Shown here piece after piece: positions 9,429-17,720 of a DNA stretch of 64,000 nucleotides. Origin of the DNA: RGIG3159 sp034927685 (GTDB lineage Bacteria; Bacillota; Clostridia; Oscillospirales; Oscillospiraceae); the NCBI GenBank assembly GCA_034927685.1, contig JAYFPO010000023.1, positions 186,001 to 250,000 of the forward strand. Reading direction: 5' to 3'. Within the stretch, counting starts at the first letter, position 1, and every line of letters starts with the position of its first letter. The notes below the pieces were generated by a model. The model did no database searches. It was not told where the DNA came from and was given only the letters and a program-made list of their open reading frames with translations. A program made the position numbers and the translations under genes.

Positions 9429-9956
9429 TCAGGACAGGTATTCCACAAAGTCCAGAATGCTGTCCCGAATTGCGCTGTACACCGTCCCGAATACGTTTTT
9501 GTGCTCCGCCGGTGTGATCTCCGCCCGGTCAAGGCCGGTCAGATTGACATAAACTGTCTGGCTCGATTTCGGCTGGTGCATTCCCAACGCCAGCGCCTGC
9601 TGTTCGATGGAGGCAAGGTTGACCTGTTCTTCATAGGTATTCTGCAGTTTGCCCTGCTCGCTCTGCAGATCGGAAAGTTCATTCTGGAGCGTGCTGAGGT
9701 TGGAATCCGCCTCGTACAGGCGGACGTAGCCAAAAATCACCAGCACCGCAAGAAACACGGCAGCCGCAATCCCCAGCACAGAAAATGGCGAAACGGTCAT
9801 CCGCGCCTTGACGCGCCGGACTCGCACCAGCTTTTCCTGCTCTTCCGGCAGAATCGTCGGCTGTTGGCGCAGATTCCCCTCATAGCGAACGTCGTAGGCG
9901 GCCGCTCCCTCCGCACCAAAGGCGTTTGGGGTTTTTCTTTGTCTCTTTTCGTCCAT
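9429..9956 (-). CDS. ftsL: FtsL-like septum formation initiator
   Basis: 175 aa bitopic protein in the position of ftsL, between rsmH and the class B PBP gene. After a long basic cytoplasmic tail comes one helix (VSPFSVLGIAAAVFLAVLVI, about residues 70-90), then a predicted coiled coil (EADSNLSTLQNELSDLQSEQ) as in FtsL/FtsB/DivIC. I use ATG 9956, which has AAGGAATCC just upstream; a longer frame reaches 9992 and would overlap rsmH by 17 nt. FtsL proteins share little sequence, so the call depends on topology and synteny. Confidence 0.82.
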   Translation of the reverse strand: MDEKRQRKTPNAFGAEGAAAYDVRYEGNLRQQPTILPEEQEKLVRVRRVKARMTVSPFSVLGIAAAVFLAVLVIFGYVRLYEADSNLSTLQNELSDLQSEQGKLQNTYEEQVNLASIEQQALALGMHQPKSSQTVYVNLTGLDRAEITPAEHKNVFGTVYSAIRDSILDFVEYLS

Positions 9957-9975
9957 CCTGGATTCCTTCGCTTTC

Positions 9976-10908
9976 TCAAAGGCGCTCCGCAACGCGGAGC
10001 TTGGCGCTCCTGGCCCTGGGATTTTCTGCGAGCTCCGCAGGACCGGAAACGATTGGTTTTCTAGTAATGATCCGAATCAGCGGCTGTTTTCCGCAGACAC
10101 AAACCGGGAATTCCGGCGGGCAGGTACAGCCCTTGGCCGCCTGCTGCATAGCGCTCTTGACGATCCGATCCTCCAGCGAGTGGAAGGTGATCACCGCCAG
10201 GCGCCCGCCGGGCTTCAATTTTGGGATTGCCGCCGTCATCATCCGGGAGACCGCTCCCAGCTCGTCATTGACGGCGATGCGGATGGCCTGAAAGCTCCGC
10301 TTGGCCGGATGCTGCTTCTCGCGCAGCGCCTGCGGCGGCATCGCGCTGCGGATGATATCCGTCAGCTCCAGTGTTGTCTCAATGGGCTTTTCCGCCCGTC
10401 TGCGGTCGATGGCCGCCGCAATCTGCGGCGCGTAGCGCTCCTCGCCGTACGCATAGAGAATGCGGCGCAGCTCGCTTCTGTCCCAGAGGTTTACCACGTC
10501 GTAGGCCGTCATGGCGTCCTCGCGGTCCATCCGCATGTCAAGCGGTGCGTCGGCCATATAGGAAAAGCCGCGCCCCGCGTCGTCAAGCTGCGGCGAGGAC
10601 ACGCCCAGATCAAAGAGCATCCCGTCCACCGCATCAATCCCGAGGCGCTCCAGCACCTGGGAAACATTGGAAAAATTATCATGGACCAGCGTCACCCGGT
10701 CCCCGTATTCCCGCAGCCGCTCCCCTGCCGCGTCCAGCGCGGTCCGGTCCCGGTCGAGGCCGATCAGGCGGCCGCTTTTCAGCCGCTTCACGAGTTCGGA
10801 CGAATGGCCGGCTCCGCCGAGGGTGCCGTCCACATAGACGCCGTCCTCTTTGATCGCGAGTCCGTCCAGGCATTCCTGCAAAAGCACCGGCTTGTGACAA
10901 AATTCCAT
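9976..10908 (-). CDS. rsmH: 16S rRNA (cytosine(1402)-N4)-methyltransferase RsmH (MraW)
   Basis: 310 aa SAM-dependent methyltransferase acting on C1402 in the ribosomal P site; RsmI, which modifies the ribose of the same nucleotide, is encoded at 15172. The start MEFCHKPVLLQECLD matches family N-termini; the longer open frame upstream is only the shadow of mraZ. Motifs: DGTLGGAGHS (SAM loop), LFDLGVSSPQLDD and RGFSYMADAPLDMRMD, FQAIRIAVNDEL and ITFHSLEDRIVK. The start shares one base with the mraZ stop (TGATG). Confidence 0.97.
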   Translation of the reverse strand: MEFCHKPVLLQECLDGLAIKEDGVYVDGTLGGAGHSSELVKRLKSGRLIGLDRDRTALDAAGERLREYGDRVTLVHDNFSNVSQVLERLGIDAVDGMLFDLGVSSPQLDDAGRGFSYMADAPLDMRMDREDAMTAYDVVNLWDRSELRRILYAYGEERYAPQIAAAIDRRRAEKPIETTLELTDIIRSAMPPQALREKQHPAKRSFQAIRIAVNDELGAVSRMMTAAIPKLKPGGRLAVITFHSLEDRIVKSAMQQAAKGCTCPPEFPVCVCGKQPLIRIITRKPIVSGPAELAENPRARSAKLRVAERL

Positions 10909-11324
10909 CAGAAGTTCAGTTCCTCCATGACGGCCTTCAGATTCTCCGGCGTCAGGGTCTCCGCCTCGATCTGCCGGTAGGTCTCCGTATTCCAGATCTC
11001 CGCGCGGCTCCCCTGCCCGATGAAGGTAACCTCCTGGCCAATTCCGGCGTACTGCCGCAGCTCCGCAGGCAGCAGAAAACGTCCCTGCTTGTCCGGCTCG
11101 CACTGGGCCGCATTGGCGAAGAGAAAACGCATTTTGGTGGACTGGGAAATGGGCAGGCTGTTGAACTTGTCCAGAATCCTGGCCCAGCCCTCCTCGGTGT
11201 AGACGGAAAGGCAATGATCGAGGCCCAGCGTCACATAAAACGCGCCGCCCAACTCGTCGCGCAGCCTGGCCGGAACGAACAGTCTGCCCTTCGGATCGAC
11301 CGCGTGGTCATATCTCCCGTACAT
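10908..11324 (-). CDS. mraZ: Transcriptional regulator MraZ
   Basis: 138 aa, two SpoVT/AbrB-like halves, first gene of the dcw operon. The N-terminus MYGRYDHAVDPKGRLFVPAR and the DxxGR-type repeat later (EPDKQGRFLLPAEL) are typical of both halves. MraZ forms a ring-shaped oligomer that binds short direct repeats upstream of its own gene and represses the operon in the species studied. Such repeats are present here (11354-11373). Confidence 0.96.
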   Translation of the reverse strand: MYGRYDHAVDPKGRLFVPARLRDELGGAFYVTLGLDHCLSVYTEEGWARILDKFNSLPISQSTKMRFLFANAAQCEPDKQGRFLLPAELRQYAGIGQEVTFIGQGSRAEIWNTETYRQIEAETLTPENLKAVMEELNF

Positions 11325-11353
11325 GTGCCTCTCTCCTTTCCGTTTTCATCATT

Positions 11354-11373
11354 TTTGCTCCACTTTGCTCCAC
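11354..11373 (-). promoter_or_regulatory. MraZ-type operator, two 10-bp direct repeats
   Basis: On the minus strand the 10-mer GTGGAGCAAA occurs twice in tandem with no gap. A third, weaker TGGA lies just upstream, 11 bp from the first. The repeats sit immediately after the -10 box, over the expected transcription start. MraZ of other bacteria binds tandem repeats with a 10-bp period containing TGG or GTG, so autoregulation is the natural reading. Confidence 0.75.
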
Positions 11374-11382
11374 TACGTTTCC

Positions 11383-11410
11383 ATTATAGCGGATCCTGTG
11401 AAAATTGCAA
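11383..11410 (-). promoter_or_regulatory. Sigma-A promoter of the dcw operon
   Basis: Reading leftward: TTGCAA at 11410-11405, a 16-bp spacer, then TATAAT at 11388-11383. Transcription would start close to 11376, about 50 nt before the mraZ ATG, inside the MraZ repeats. Confidence 0.75.
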
Positions 11411-11765
11411 GCACTTTTGTTGCCGTGCTTCGTCGGCACGCCCTGCAAAAAGTGCGCTTTTCTCCATTTACCTCCAGTTTTTGCGAATATCCGTTCCGTT
11501 TTTCCCCGTGACAGACGTGTTTTTCGAATCGTCCCCTCTCCCCGCCACGTACCGGGCGATCCCTCGTCCGTGGGCTTCTCCTTTGAGCAAGCGGCACGGC
11601 GAAGGCGTGACTGACAAGGCGAGCCCGGCCCGGAAGCGCAGAACAACAGGAAATGAGGCGGGCTGAAATCAGCCCGCCATGCCTCGCTTTTTTCTGATAA
11701 CATGGTGAAGAACCGGCGGACAAGTGTGCGCTGCGCGCGTCAGATGTGAATCGTGCGGTGCTGCC
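11411..11765. other. Intergenic region between dcw promoter and clpC stop
   Basis: About 355 bp without a convincing gene. Short frames on both strands lack ribosome sites and family resemblance. The right-hand part has a perfect 10-bp stem (GGCGGGCTGA / TCAGCCCGCC, 11657-11678). It may end clpC transcription although no T-run follows on the minus strand; on the plus strand six T follow 9 nt later. I looked for SRP, 6S and tRNA features and did not see them. Confidence 0.5.
11657..11678. terminator. Stem-loop downstream of clpC
   Basis: 10-bp perfect inverted repeat with a 2-base centre, roughly 90 nt after the clpC stop. It is the only strong hairpin between clpC and the dcw promoter. Confidence 0.4.
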
Positions 11766-14096
11766 CTAGGATTCCACACGCTGAATCTGCACGCCACTTT
11801 CCCCGGGAAACAAACGGTAGTGCTGCTCCGGTTGGCTGGCCGCCAGAATTTGCTCGGCCAGCGGGTCCTCAATCTCCTTCTGAATCAGATGACGCAGCGC
11901 CCGCGCGCCGCTCTCCGAGCCGCACCGCCCGGCAAACCAGCCCTCCAGATCGTCGGACACCTCCATCTGAATATGCTGGGCGGCGGCGCGGCGCGCCGTC
12001 TCGCCAAGCAGCTTTCCCGCGATTTTTCGCAGCTCCGCGTCCCCCAGCTTTCGGAACACCGCGACCGCGTCGATCCGCCCGAGAAACTCAGGGGAAAACG
12101 CCTGCCGCAGGCTGTCCATGGCGCGGTTCTCCCGACTCTGCGCGACAAAGCCCAGGTCGCCGCACCCCTGCTCCCGGCTGCCGACGTTGGAGGTCATGAC
12201 GATCATCGTGTTTCGGAAATCGACAGTCCGTCCCTCGGAATCGCTGAGGATACCGTCCTCCATGATCTGCAGCAGCAGGCCGGTCACATCGTGGTGGGCC
12301 TTTTCCAGCTCGTCCAGCAAAATCAGGCTATAGGGCCGCCGACGGACCTTCTCCGTCAGTTCGCCGCCCTCGCCGTGGCCAACGTAGCCCGGCGGTGCGC
12401 CGATCAGACGGGAAACCGAGTGGCGCTCCATATATTCCGACATATCAAAGCGCAGGATGGCGTCCCGGCTGCCGAAAACCGACTCTGCCAGTGCCTTGCA
12501 GAGCTCCGTTTTTCCCACACCGGTGGGGCCCATGAACAGCAGCGTCGCCACCGGCCTTCTGGCGTCCGCAAGTCCGGAACGGCCCCGCCGGACCGCGCAC
12601 GCCGCAATGTGAATCGCCTCATCCTGGCCGATGACCGCCCGCCGCAGCTCGTCCTCCAGGCCCAACAGGTGGGTCTTTTCAGAGCCGGAGAGCCTCCCCA
12701 CGGGAATTCCGGTCTTTTTGGCCACAACCCGCAGGAGATTTTCCTCCGCGACGACGGTCCGTCCGCGGCTCTGCTGCATGGTCCGCAGCTTGTCCCGCAG
12801 CTCCGCTGCCCGCTCGAACTGGCTCTGGCGGATGGCAACATCCAGCGCCTGCTCCAGCTCACTTTGCGGCTCCGCCCGCCCGAATCGGTGGGAGAGCTCC
12901 TCGATACGGACTCCCGCCGCGCTCTCGTCCAGCAGATCCACCGCCTTATCCGGTAAAAACCGCCCCGTGAGATACCGGCGCGACAGCCGGATGGCCAACT
13001 GCAGCGCCTCATCGGTGATGCGGACGCGGTGGTGCCGCTCCAGCCCCGGACGCAGGCCCCGCAGAATTTCCAGCGTCTCCTGGTCTGTCGGCTCCCGGAC
13101 CAGCACCGACCGGAACCGCCGGTCGAGCGCCGCGTCCTTTTCGATAAATTTCCGGTATTCGTCCGTGGTGGTAGCGCCGATCAACTGGATCTCCCCGCGT
13201 CCCAGCGCCGGCTTCAGCATGTTGGCGGCGTCGATGGCGCCCTCCGCGGACCCTGCGCCCACGATGGTGTGCAGCTCGTCCACAAAGAGGATCACATCCC
13301 CGAACCGCTTGATCTCGGCAATCATATCGCGGATGCGCTCCTCGAACTCGCCCCGGTACTTGGTACCCGCCACCAGGCTGGCCATATCCAGCGCCATGAT
13401 CCGCTTACCGATCAACTGTTCCGGTACCTGCCCGGCGGCAATCCGCTGGGCCAGCCCCTCGACAATGGCGGTCTTGCCGACGCCCGGCTCTCCGATCAGT
13501 GCGGGATTGTTCTTGTTTTTTCGGCTCAGAATCTCCATCACGGTGGTGATTTCCTCCTCACGCCCAATGATGGTCTCCATTTGTTCCGCCTTTGCCACCA
13601 GGTCCACGCTGAATTGTTCCAGTAGTCTCAAATCACTCACCCTTTTTTTCGCTGCCGCCCTACATTGGAGGCAGACACAAATTTCAGAAAACACGCGGCC
13701 GGTATCCAGACCTTGTTCGGACAGGATCCCCGCCGCCGCGCAGCCGTCGTCCCGGCTGATGGAGAGCAGAATGTGCTCGGGAAATACCCGCTTTTTGCCG
13801 AGCTGCCGCATTTCAGAAAAGGCGCCGGAGAGAATTTTCCGCGCCTCGGCGGTCAGCCCCTGGGGCAGTCGCGCCGCGCCGTCGCCACAGCCGCTGTGAC
13901 GTATGATGTCCCCGCGCAGCCCGGTCGGATCCACGCCGGCCCAGCGCAGCAGGCGGCCCGGCACGGTTTCGCCGCTTTCGCTGAGGGCCAGCAGCAGGTG
14001 CTCGCTGCCCACATAGCTATGGCCAAGGCTGATCGCCTGTTTCCAGGCTTTCCGCAGTATCATCTCACTGCTGCCCGCATAGACCCGGTGCTGCAC
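11766..14096 (-). CDS. ClpC-type AAA+ unfoldase (divergent)
   Basis: 776 aa with two AAA+ modules. Visible in order: an N-terminal double Clp-N repeat (SLGHSYVGSEHLLLAL), Walker A GEPGVGKT (about 205), Walker B LFVDELHTIVGAG (about 270), a UVR-like helix pair (FERAAELRDKLRTM, about 420) which marks ClpC rather than ClpB or ClpA, second Walker A GPTGVGKT (about 525) and LILLDELEKAH (about 592). ClpC hands proteins to ClpP for degradation. I choose GTG 14096, preceded by AGAGGGTG; a GTG at 14135 extends the frame by 13 residues but has no ribosome site. The linker before the first AAA+ module is shorter than in standard ClpC, and ctsR, mcsA and mcsB, often next to clpC, are absent. Confidence 0.88.
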   Translation of the reverse strand: MQHRVYAGSSEMILRKAWKQAISLGHSYVGSEHLLLALSESGETVPGRLLRWAGVDPTGLRGDIIRHSGCGDGAARLPQGLTAEARKILSGAFSEMRQLGKKRVFPEHILLSISRDDGCAAAGILSEQGLDTGRVFSEICVCLQCRAAAKKRVSDLRLLEQFSVDLVAKAEQMETIIGREEEITTVMEILSRKNKNNPALIGEPGVGKTAIVEGLAQRIAAGQVPEQLIGKRIMALDMASLVAGTKYRGEFEERIRDMIAEIKRFGDVILFVDELHTIVGAGSAEGAIDAANMLKPALGRGEIQLIGATTTDEYRKFIEKDAALDRRFRSVLVREPTDQETLEILRGLRPGLERHHRVRITDEALQLAIRLSRRYLTGRFLPDKAVDLLDESAAGVRIEELSHRFGRAEPQSELEQALDVAIRQSQFERAAELRDKLRTMQQSRGRTVVAEENLLRVVAKKTGIPVGRLSGSEKTHLLGLEDELRRAVIGQDEAIHIAACAVRRGRSGLADARRPVATLLFMGPTGVGKTELCKALAESVFGSRDAILRFDMSEYMERHSVSRLIGAPPGYVGHGEGGELTEKVRRRPYSLILLDELEKAHHDVTGLLLQIMEDGILSDSEGRTVDFRNTMIVMTSNVGSREQGCGDLGFVAQSRENRAMDSLRQAFSPEFLGRIDAVAVFRKLGDAELRKIAGKLLGETARRAAAQHIQMEVSDDLEGWFAGRCGSESGARALRHLIQKEIEDPLAEQILAASQPEQHYRLFPGESGVQIQRVES

Positions 14097-14169
14097 AGTC
14101 TCACCCTCTTCCCTTTCTGGAGTTTTTCCGACCACATGGGAAAATATACCGGACCGTCTGAATTACTAT

Positions 14170-14197
14170 TTGCTTTTTCGGAAATTCATGCTAGAAT
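14170..14197 (+). promoter_or_regulatory. Promoter of the ferredoxin gene
   Basis: TTGCTT at 14170, 16-bp spacer, TAGAAT at 14192-14197 with an extended TGC just before it. The ferredoxin ATG lies about 47 nt downstream of the -10 box. Confidence 0.6.
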
Positions 14198-14244
14198 AGT
14201 GGCAATGCAGATTCCTGCTATTCTAAGGATGGAGGTACGACCAA

Positions 14245-14415
14245 ATGGCTTACAAAATTGGCGACAACTGTGTAAAGTGCGGCGAATGTGCCGACGCATG
14301 TCCGCTCGGCATCATCACCGAGGGCGACGAGCGCTATGTCATCGATGCGGATCAGTGTGTCGACTGCGGCACCTGCGAGAGCGCCTGCACGCATGATGCG
14401 ATCACACAGGAATAA
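14245..14415 (+). CDS. 2[4Fe-4S] ferredoxin
   Basis: 56 aa soluble electron carrier. Two cluster motifs are complete: CVKCGECADACP near the start and CVDCGTCESACT near the end, so eight cysteines bind two [4Fe-4S] clusters, the classic clostridial ferredoxin. Preceded by GGATGGAGG, with its own promoter and followed at once by a strong hairpin, so it is probably a single-gene unit. It could accept electrons from the 2-oxoacid:ferredoxin oxidoreductase at 53056-55634, although that operon has its own ferredoxin-like subunit. Confidence 0.95.
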   Translation: MAYKIGDNCVKCGECADACPLGIITEGDERYVIDADQCVDCGTCESACTHDAITQE

Positions 14416-14429
14416 GTTCAAAAAACCGT

Positions 14430-14460
14430 GAATGGGCCTGCGTGGTGCGCAGGCCCATTC
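14430..14460 (+). terminator. Hairpin after the ferredoxin gene
   Basis: Perfect 13-bp stem (GAATGGGCCTGCG / CGCAGGCCCATTC) with a 5-nt loop, beginning 14 nt after the stop codon. The plus-strand transcript lacks a clear U-run after it; the minus-strand direction has one (TTTTTT). It covers the first in-frame ATG of the next gene (14432). Confidence 0.6.
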
Positions 14461-14476
14461 CGTTACCCGGGAGGCG

Positions 14477-15172
14477 ATGCGGTTGCGGCGTTCGGAAGGC
14501 TTGTTTCCCCTTGGCACAGACTCGGTCCTGCTTGCGGACTTCGTCTCGCTCCCGCCGCACGCGGCGGTATTCGATCTGGGCGCCGGCGCCGGAACGCTCG
14601 GCCTGCTGCTCTGCGCCGGTAATCCGGATTGCCGCGTGACCGGGCTGGAGCTTCAGGAGGCGGCGGTCGCGCAGGCTGCGGCAGACATTGCGGCGCGCGG
14701 CCTCTCCGAACGGCTTGCCGTCCTGCCCGGCGACCTCCGCCGCGTCTCCGAATATGCCCCCGCTGGAAAGAGCGACGCGGTCGTCTGCAACCCGCCCTAC
14801 TTTCCCGTGGGCAGCGGCGCGGTGGCCGCGATCCCCGGTCTGGCGCTCTCCCGCACGGAGCTCGGCTGCACCTTTGCCGACGTCAGCGCGGCGGCCGCCT
14901 ACCTGCTCCGCTGGGGCGGACGATTTTTCCTGGTCCACCGGCCGGAACGGCTCTGCGACCTTCTGACGGAGCTGCGCCGACAGCGACTCGAGCCGAAGCG
15001 GCTCCGCCTGGTCCGCTGCCGCCCTGCGTCGCCGCCCGCCCTGGTTCTGCTGGAGAGCCGCCTCGGCGGCAAGCCCGGGCTGAACATCGAGCCGGACCTG
15101 CTGCTGCAGGACGAAAACGGCAGGGAAAGCGCGGAATACCAAAGAATTTATGGTCTTGGAGGAACGGTCTGA
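14477..15172 (+). CDS. TrmN6-like tRNA/RNA adenine N6-methyltransferase
   Basis: 231 aa Rossmann methyltransferase. GLFPLGTDSVLLADF at the N-terminus is the hallmark of the TrmN6 (tRNA1-Val A37)/YabB group; FDLGAGAGTLGLLL is the SAM loop, and NPPYFP (about residue 105) is the catalytic motif of N6-adenine enzymes. An ATG at 14432 would add 15 residues but lies inside the upstream 13-bp hairpin, so I start at ATG 14477; TTG 14483 is also possible, with GGGAGG at better spacing. Its stop shares one base with the rsmI start, the usual YabB-RsmI pairing of Firmicutes (without the intervening YazA). Confidence 0.85.
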   Translation: MRLRRSEGLFPLGTDSVLLADFVSLPPHAAVFDLGAGAGTLGLLLCAGNPDCRVTGLELQEAAVAQAAADIAARGLSERLAVLPGDLRRVSEYAPAGKSDAVVCNPPYFPVGSGAVAAIPGLALSRTELGCTFADVSAAAAYLLRWGGRFFLVHRPERLCDLLTELRRQRLEPKRLRLVRCRPASPPALVLLESRLGGKPGLNIEPDLLLQDENGRESAEYQRIYGLGGTV

Positions 15173-16002
15173 TGCCTGGAATGCTCTATCTGGTCCCGAC
15201 GCCCATCGGCAACCTGGGCGATATTTCCGTCCGCTGCCGGGAAACGCTGGCAGAAGCGGACTTCCTTGCCGCAGAGGACACGCGCGTCTCGCTCCGGCTG
15301 CTCAACTATTTGGGACTGAAAAAAACGCTCGTCAGCTACTACGAACACAACAAAGCGGAGAGCGGCAGGCGGATTCTGGAGCGGCTGCTTGCCGGCGAAA
15401 CCTGCGCGCTGGTGACCGACGCGGGCTCCCCCGCCATCTCCGACCCCGGCGAGGACCTGGTTGCGCTCTGCGCGAAGCACGGCGTCGCGGTCACTGCCAT
15501 ACCCGGCCCCTGCGCGATCATCTCCGCCCTCAGCATTTCCGGTCTGCCCACGGGTCGCTTTACCTTTGAGGGATTCCTCTCCACCAACAAAAAAAGCCGC
15601 CGGGAGCACCTGCAGACACTGCAGGGCGAGCGGCGGACCATGATTTTCTATGAGGCGCCCCACAAGCTGGCGGCAACGCTGGACGATCTTCTGGCTGCCT
15701 TCGGCGCGGAGCGCCGGATCAGCCTCTGCCGGGAACTCACCAAGCTCCACGAGGAGGTCCTGCGGATGACGCTGGGCGAGGCCGTCGCCTATCATGCCCA
15801 GCAGCCGCCCCGGGGTGAATATGTGCTGGTGCTGGAGGGTGCGCAGGCGGAAATGCCGACTGCGTCGTCACGGGAGGACGCAGTTGCCCGGATGCTGGCG
15901 CTGATGGGAACCGGCCTCTCCCGAAAGGATGCCGCCAAGCAGGCCGCAGCCGAAACCGGCCTGCCCAAAAACGCGCTCTACGACGCTTCCCTATCCAAAT
16001 AA
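15172..16002 (+). CDS. rsmI: 16S rRNA (cytidine(1402)-2'-O)-methyltransferase RsmI
   Basis: 276 aa tetrapyrrole-methylase-fold enzyme that methylates the ribose of C1402, complementing RsmH. VPTPIGNLGDIS at the start, AEDTRVSLRLLNYLG, VSYYEHNK and VTDAGSPAISDPGEDLV are diagnostic, and TGRFTFEGFLSTNKKSR is the central family block. A much longer open frame runs in from 14629, but this is out-of-frame reading of the previous gene; the ATG at 15172 overlaps that gene's TGA. Confidence 0.97.
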   Translation: MPGMLYLVPTPIGNLGDISVRCRETLAEADFLAAEDTRVSLRLLNYLGLKKTLVSYYEHNKAESGRRILERLLAGETCALVTDAGSPAISDPGEDLVALCAKHGVAVTAIPGPCAIISALSISGLPTGRFTFEGFLSTNKKSRREHLQTLQGERRTMIFYEAPHKLAATLDDLLAAFGAERRISLCRELTKLHEEVLRMTLGEAVAYHAQQPPRGEYVLVLEGAQAEMPTASSREDAVARMLALMGTGLSRKDAAKQAAAETGLPKNALYDASLSK

Positions 16003-16039
16003 TACCGTTCTCCCATCACGGGGGAACCGAGCGCAGAAA

Positions 16040-16067
16040 CGGGACGCTTCCGATCGGAAGCGTCCCG
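16040..16067. terminator. Bidirectional hairpin between convergent units
   Basis: 28-nt perfect palindrome: CGGGACGCTTCC, GATC, GGAAGCGTCCCG. It lies between the rsmI stop and the converging ABC permease stop, so it can serve both directions. No U-run on either side. Confidence 0.6.
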
Positions 16068-16075
16068 CTTGCGTG

Positions 16076-16849
16076 CTATAAACTTTCTGTCCGGTTATAC
16101 GCCCAGAGGCTTCCGCCCAGCAGGAACAGGAACAGCGCCAGGCCCAGCGCCCAGATCCAGCCGCGCATCCCGCCGTTTTTCAGAATCGCCGCGGTGTCGC
16201 TGAGGGTGTAGGGTGTGCAGTACCGCAGAAACTCCACTTTTTCCGTCAGCTTAGCGAGAATCACCAGGATATACAGCCCAAAGGGAAGCCCCAACGTCAG
16301 ACTGCTGCCGCCGCCAAACAGAATGGAGAGCAGCAAGGTCAGAGCATAGAACATCAGAAACACCAAAATCGGCGACAGCGTCACCTGGGCCATGACGGAA
16401 AAGCGAAGGTCGTCGCTGAGCGCCAGCCCGATCAGAAGCGAAGCGCTGTTCGCTACCGCGAAGATGGTGATGCAGAGGATATCCGCCAGCGCTTTGCTGC
16501 CGAGAATCCGGCTCCGTGTGACCGGCCTTGCGGCCAGAAATTCGATGGTGCCTTCCTTTTTTTCCAGATAAACGCAGCTTCCGCCCAGCTGCGCGCTGTA
16601 AATTGCGCCGCAGAGCAGGAGCATGACCATTCCCTCTGAGGTAACCCAGCCCGCCGGCGTGGCGATGTCCGTCATATTGAAGGCGTCCAGCAGCTCCGGC
16701 GGAAACGCTTCCAGCAGCGCGTTGATGTTTCCCGCTGTGTTCTCCATAATCGAGGGGTAGATCAGAAACACCGCCGCGTACATGAGAATCAGCAGCAGGC
16801 ACCAGATCAAAAGAGATTTTCGATTGTCCCGCAGTCGCTTCAAAAACAT
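16076..16849 (-). CDS. ABC-2 type transporter permease
   Basis: 257 aa with six hydrophobic segments, the ABC-2 permease layout used by drug, lantibiotic or polysaccharide exporters. The central EKKEGTIEFLAARPVTRSRI stretch, a coupling-helix region, is typical of the family. It follows its ATPase by 12 nt and shares the operon with a TetR regulator. Substrate cannot be read from sequence. Confidence 0.85.
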   Translation of the reverse strand: MFLKRLRDNRKSLLIWCLLLILMYAAVFLIYPSIMENTAGNINALLEAFPPELLDAFNMTDIATPAGWVTSEGMVMLLLCGAIYSAQLGGSCVYLEKKEGTIEFLAARPVTRSRILGSKALADILCITIFAVANSASLLIGLALSDDLRFSVMAQVTLSPILVFLMFYALTLLLSILFGGGSSLTLGLPFGLYILVILAKLTEKVEFLRYCTPYTLSDTAAILKNGGMRGWIWALGLALFLFLLGGSLWAYNRTESL

Positions 16850-16861
16850 ACTTTTGCCTCC

Positions 16862-17716
16862 TCACTCATAGTAGTGCAAAAAGATTTCTTCCAGCTCCGG
16901 CTCCTCGATGGTCAGCCTGTGCAGGCGCAGTCCGCCCAACGCCGCCACCAGGTGGTTCATATCCCCGGTGTAGAGGGCCGTGTAGCCGCCGCCTTCCCGG
17001 GTAAAGCCCAGCGACGGATCCGGCGCATCCTCCGACTCCAGCCGGACCCGGACCGCATTTCTCTCCGTCAGCTCCTTCATCGGCGCCAGCCGCAGCAGCC
17101 GCCCCTCCCGCAGGATGGCCACCCGGTCGCAGAGCTTCTTGACCTCCGAGAGGTTGTGGGAGGAAAACAGGAAGCTGGTTCCGGCGGCCCGCTCCTCCCG
17201 GATGATTTCGTAGACCGACTCCTGCACCAGCGGGTCCAGGCCGCTCGTGGCCTCGTCCATGACTACCAGCGTCGGACTGTGCATCAGGCAGAGAATGACG
17301 CCAAGCTTTTTCCCGTTTCCGAGGGAGAGCGCGCTGAGCTTCTTCGCCGGGTCGAATTGCAGCCGCTCCGCCAGCGCATGGGCCTTTTCCATGGCGCCGC
17401 CCTCATAGAAGGAGGCGTTGTAGCGCAGCATCTGCTCCCCGGTCAGGGTGTCATAGAGCCGAATTTCACTGGGCAGATAGCCAATTTTTGCATAGGCCGC
17501 CGTGTCGTTTTGCCGCAGGGGCGTTCCTTCAAATAGAATTTCGCCCTCGTTCTTGTGCAGCAGATTCATAACGCAGCGGATGGTTGTGGACTTCCCCGCT
17601 CCGTTGGGACCGATAAACCCGAGAATTTCCCCCGGTTCCACGGTCATGCTGAGCGCTTCCACGCCCCGCGCCTTGCCGTAACGCTTGGTCAGATTTTGAA
17701 TTTCCAGGATCGACAT
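16862..17716 (-). CDS. ABC transporter ATP-binding protein
   Basis: 284 aa nucleotide-binding subunit: Walker A GPNGAGKST, Q-loop region IGYLPSEIRLYD, signature LSLGNGKKL (a variant of LSGGQ), Walker B LVVMDEATSGLD, and the switch histidine in FLFSSHNLSEV. The long C-terminal part after residue 215 is common in ABC-2 exporters. Start ATG 17716 has GGGAGGG 8 nt upstream; a longer frame to 17764 would run into the TetR gene. It lies 4 nt behind that regulator's stop. Confidence 0.93.
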   Translation of the reverse strand: MSILEIQNLTKRYGKARGVEALSMTVEPGEILGFIGPNGAGKSTTIRCVMNLLHKNEGEILFEGTPLRQNDTAAYAKIGYLPSEIRLYDTLTGEQMLRYNASFYEGGAMEKAHALAERLQFDPAKKLSALSLGNGKKLGVILCLMHSPTLVVMDEATSGLDPLVQESVYEIIREERAAGTSFLFSSHNLSEVKKLCDRVAILREGRLLRLAPMKELTERNAVRVRLESEDAPDPSLGFTREGGGYTALYTGDMNHLVAALGGLRLHRLTIEEPELEEIFLHYYE

Positions 17717-17720
17717 ATGG

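Noticed and set aside
11411..11765. Possible SRP or 6S RNA gene
   Set aside because: A CCGGAAGCGCAG stretch looked SRP-like, but the conserved GGAAGG-AGCAG context and long helix are missing.
11724..12956. 410-residue plus-strand open frame
   Set aside because: Antisense to the Clp ATPase whose motifs are unmistakable.
14629..15171. N-terminal extension of the rsmI frame
   Set aside because: Out-of-frame reading of the TrmN6-like gene; family start is the ATG at 15172.
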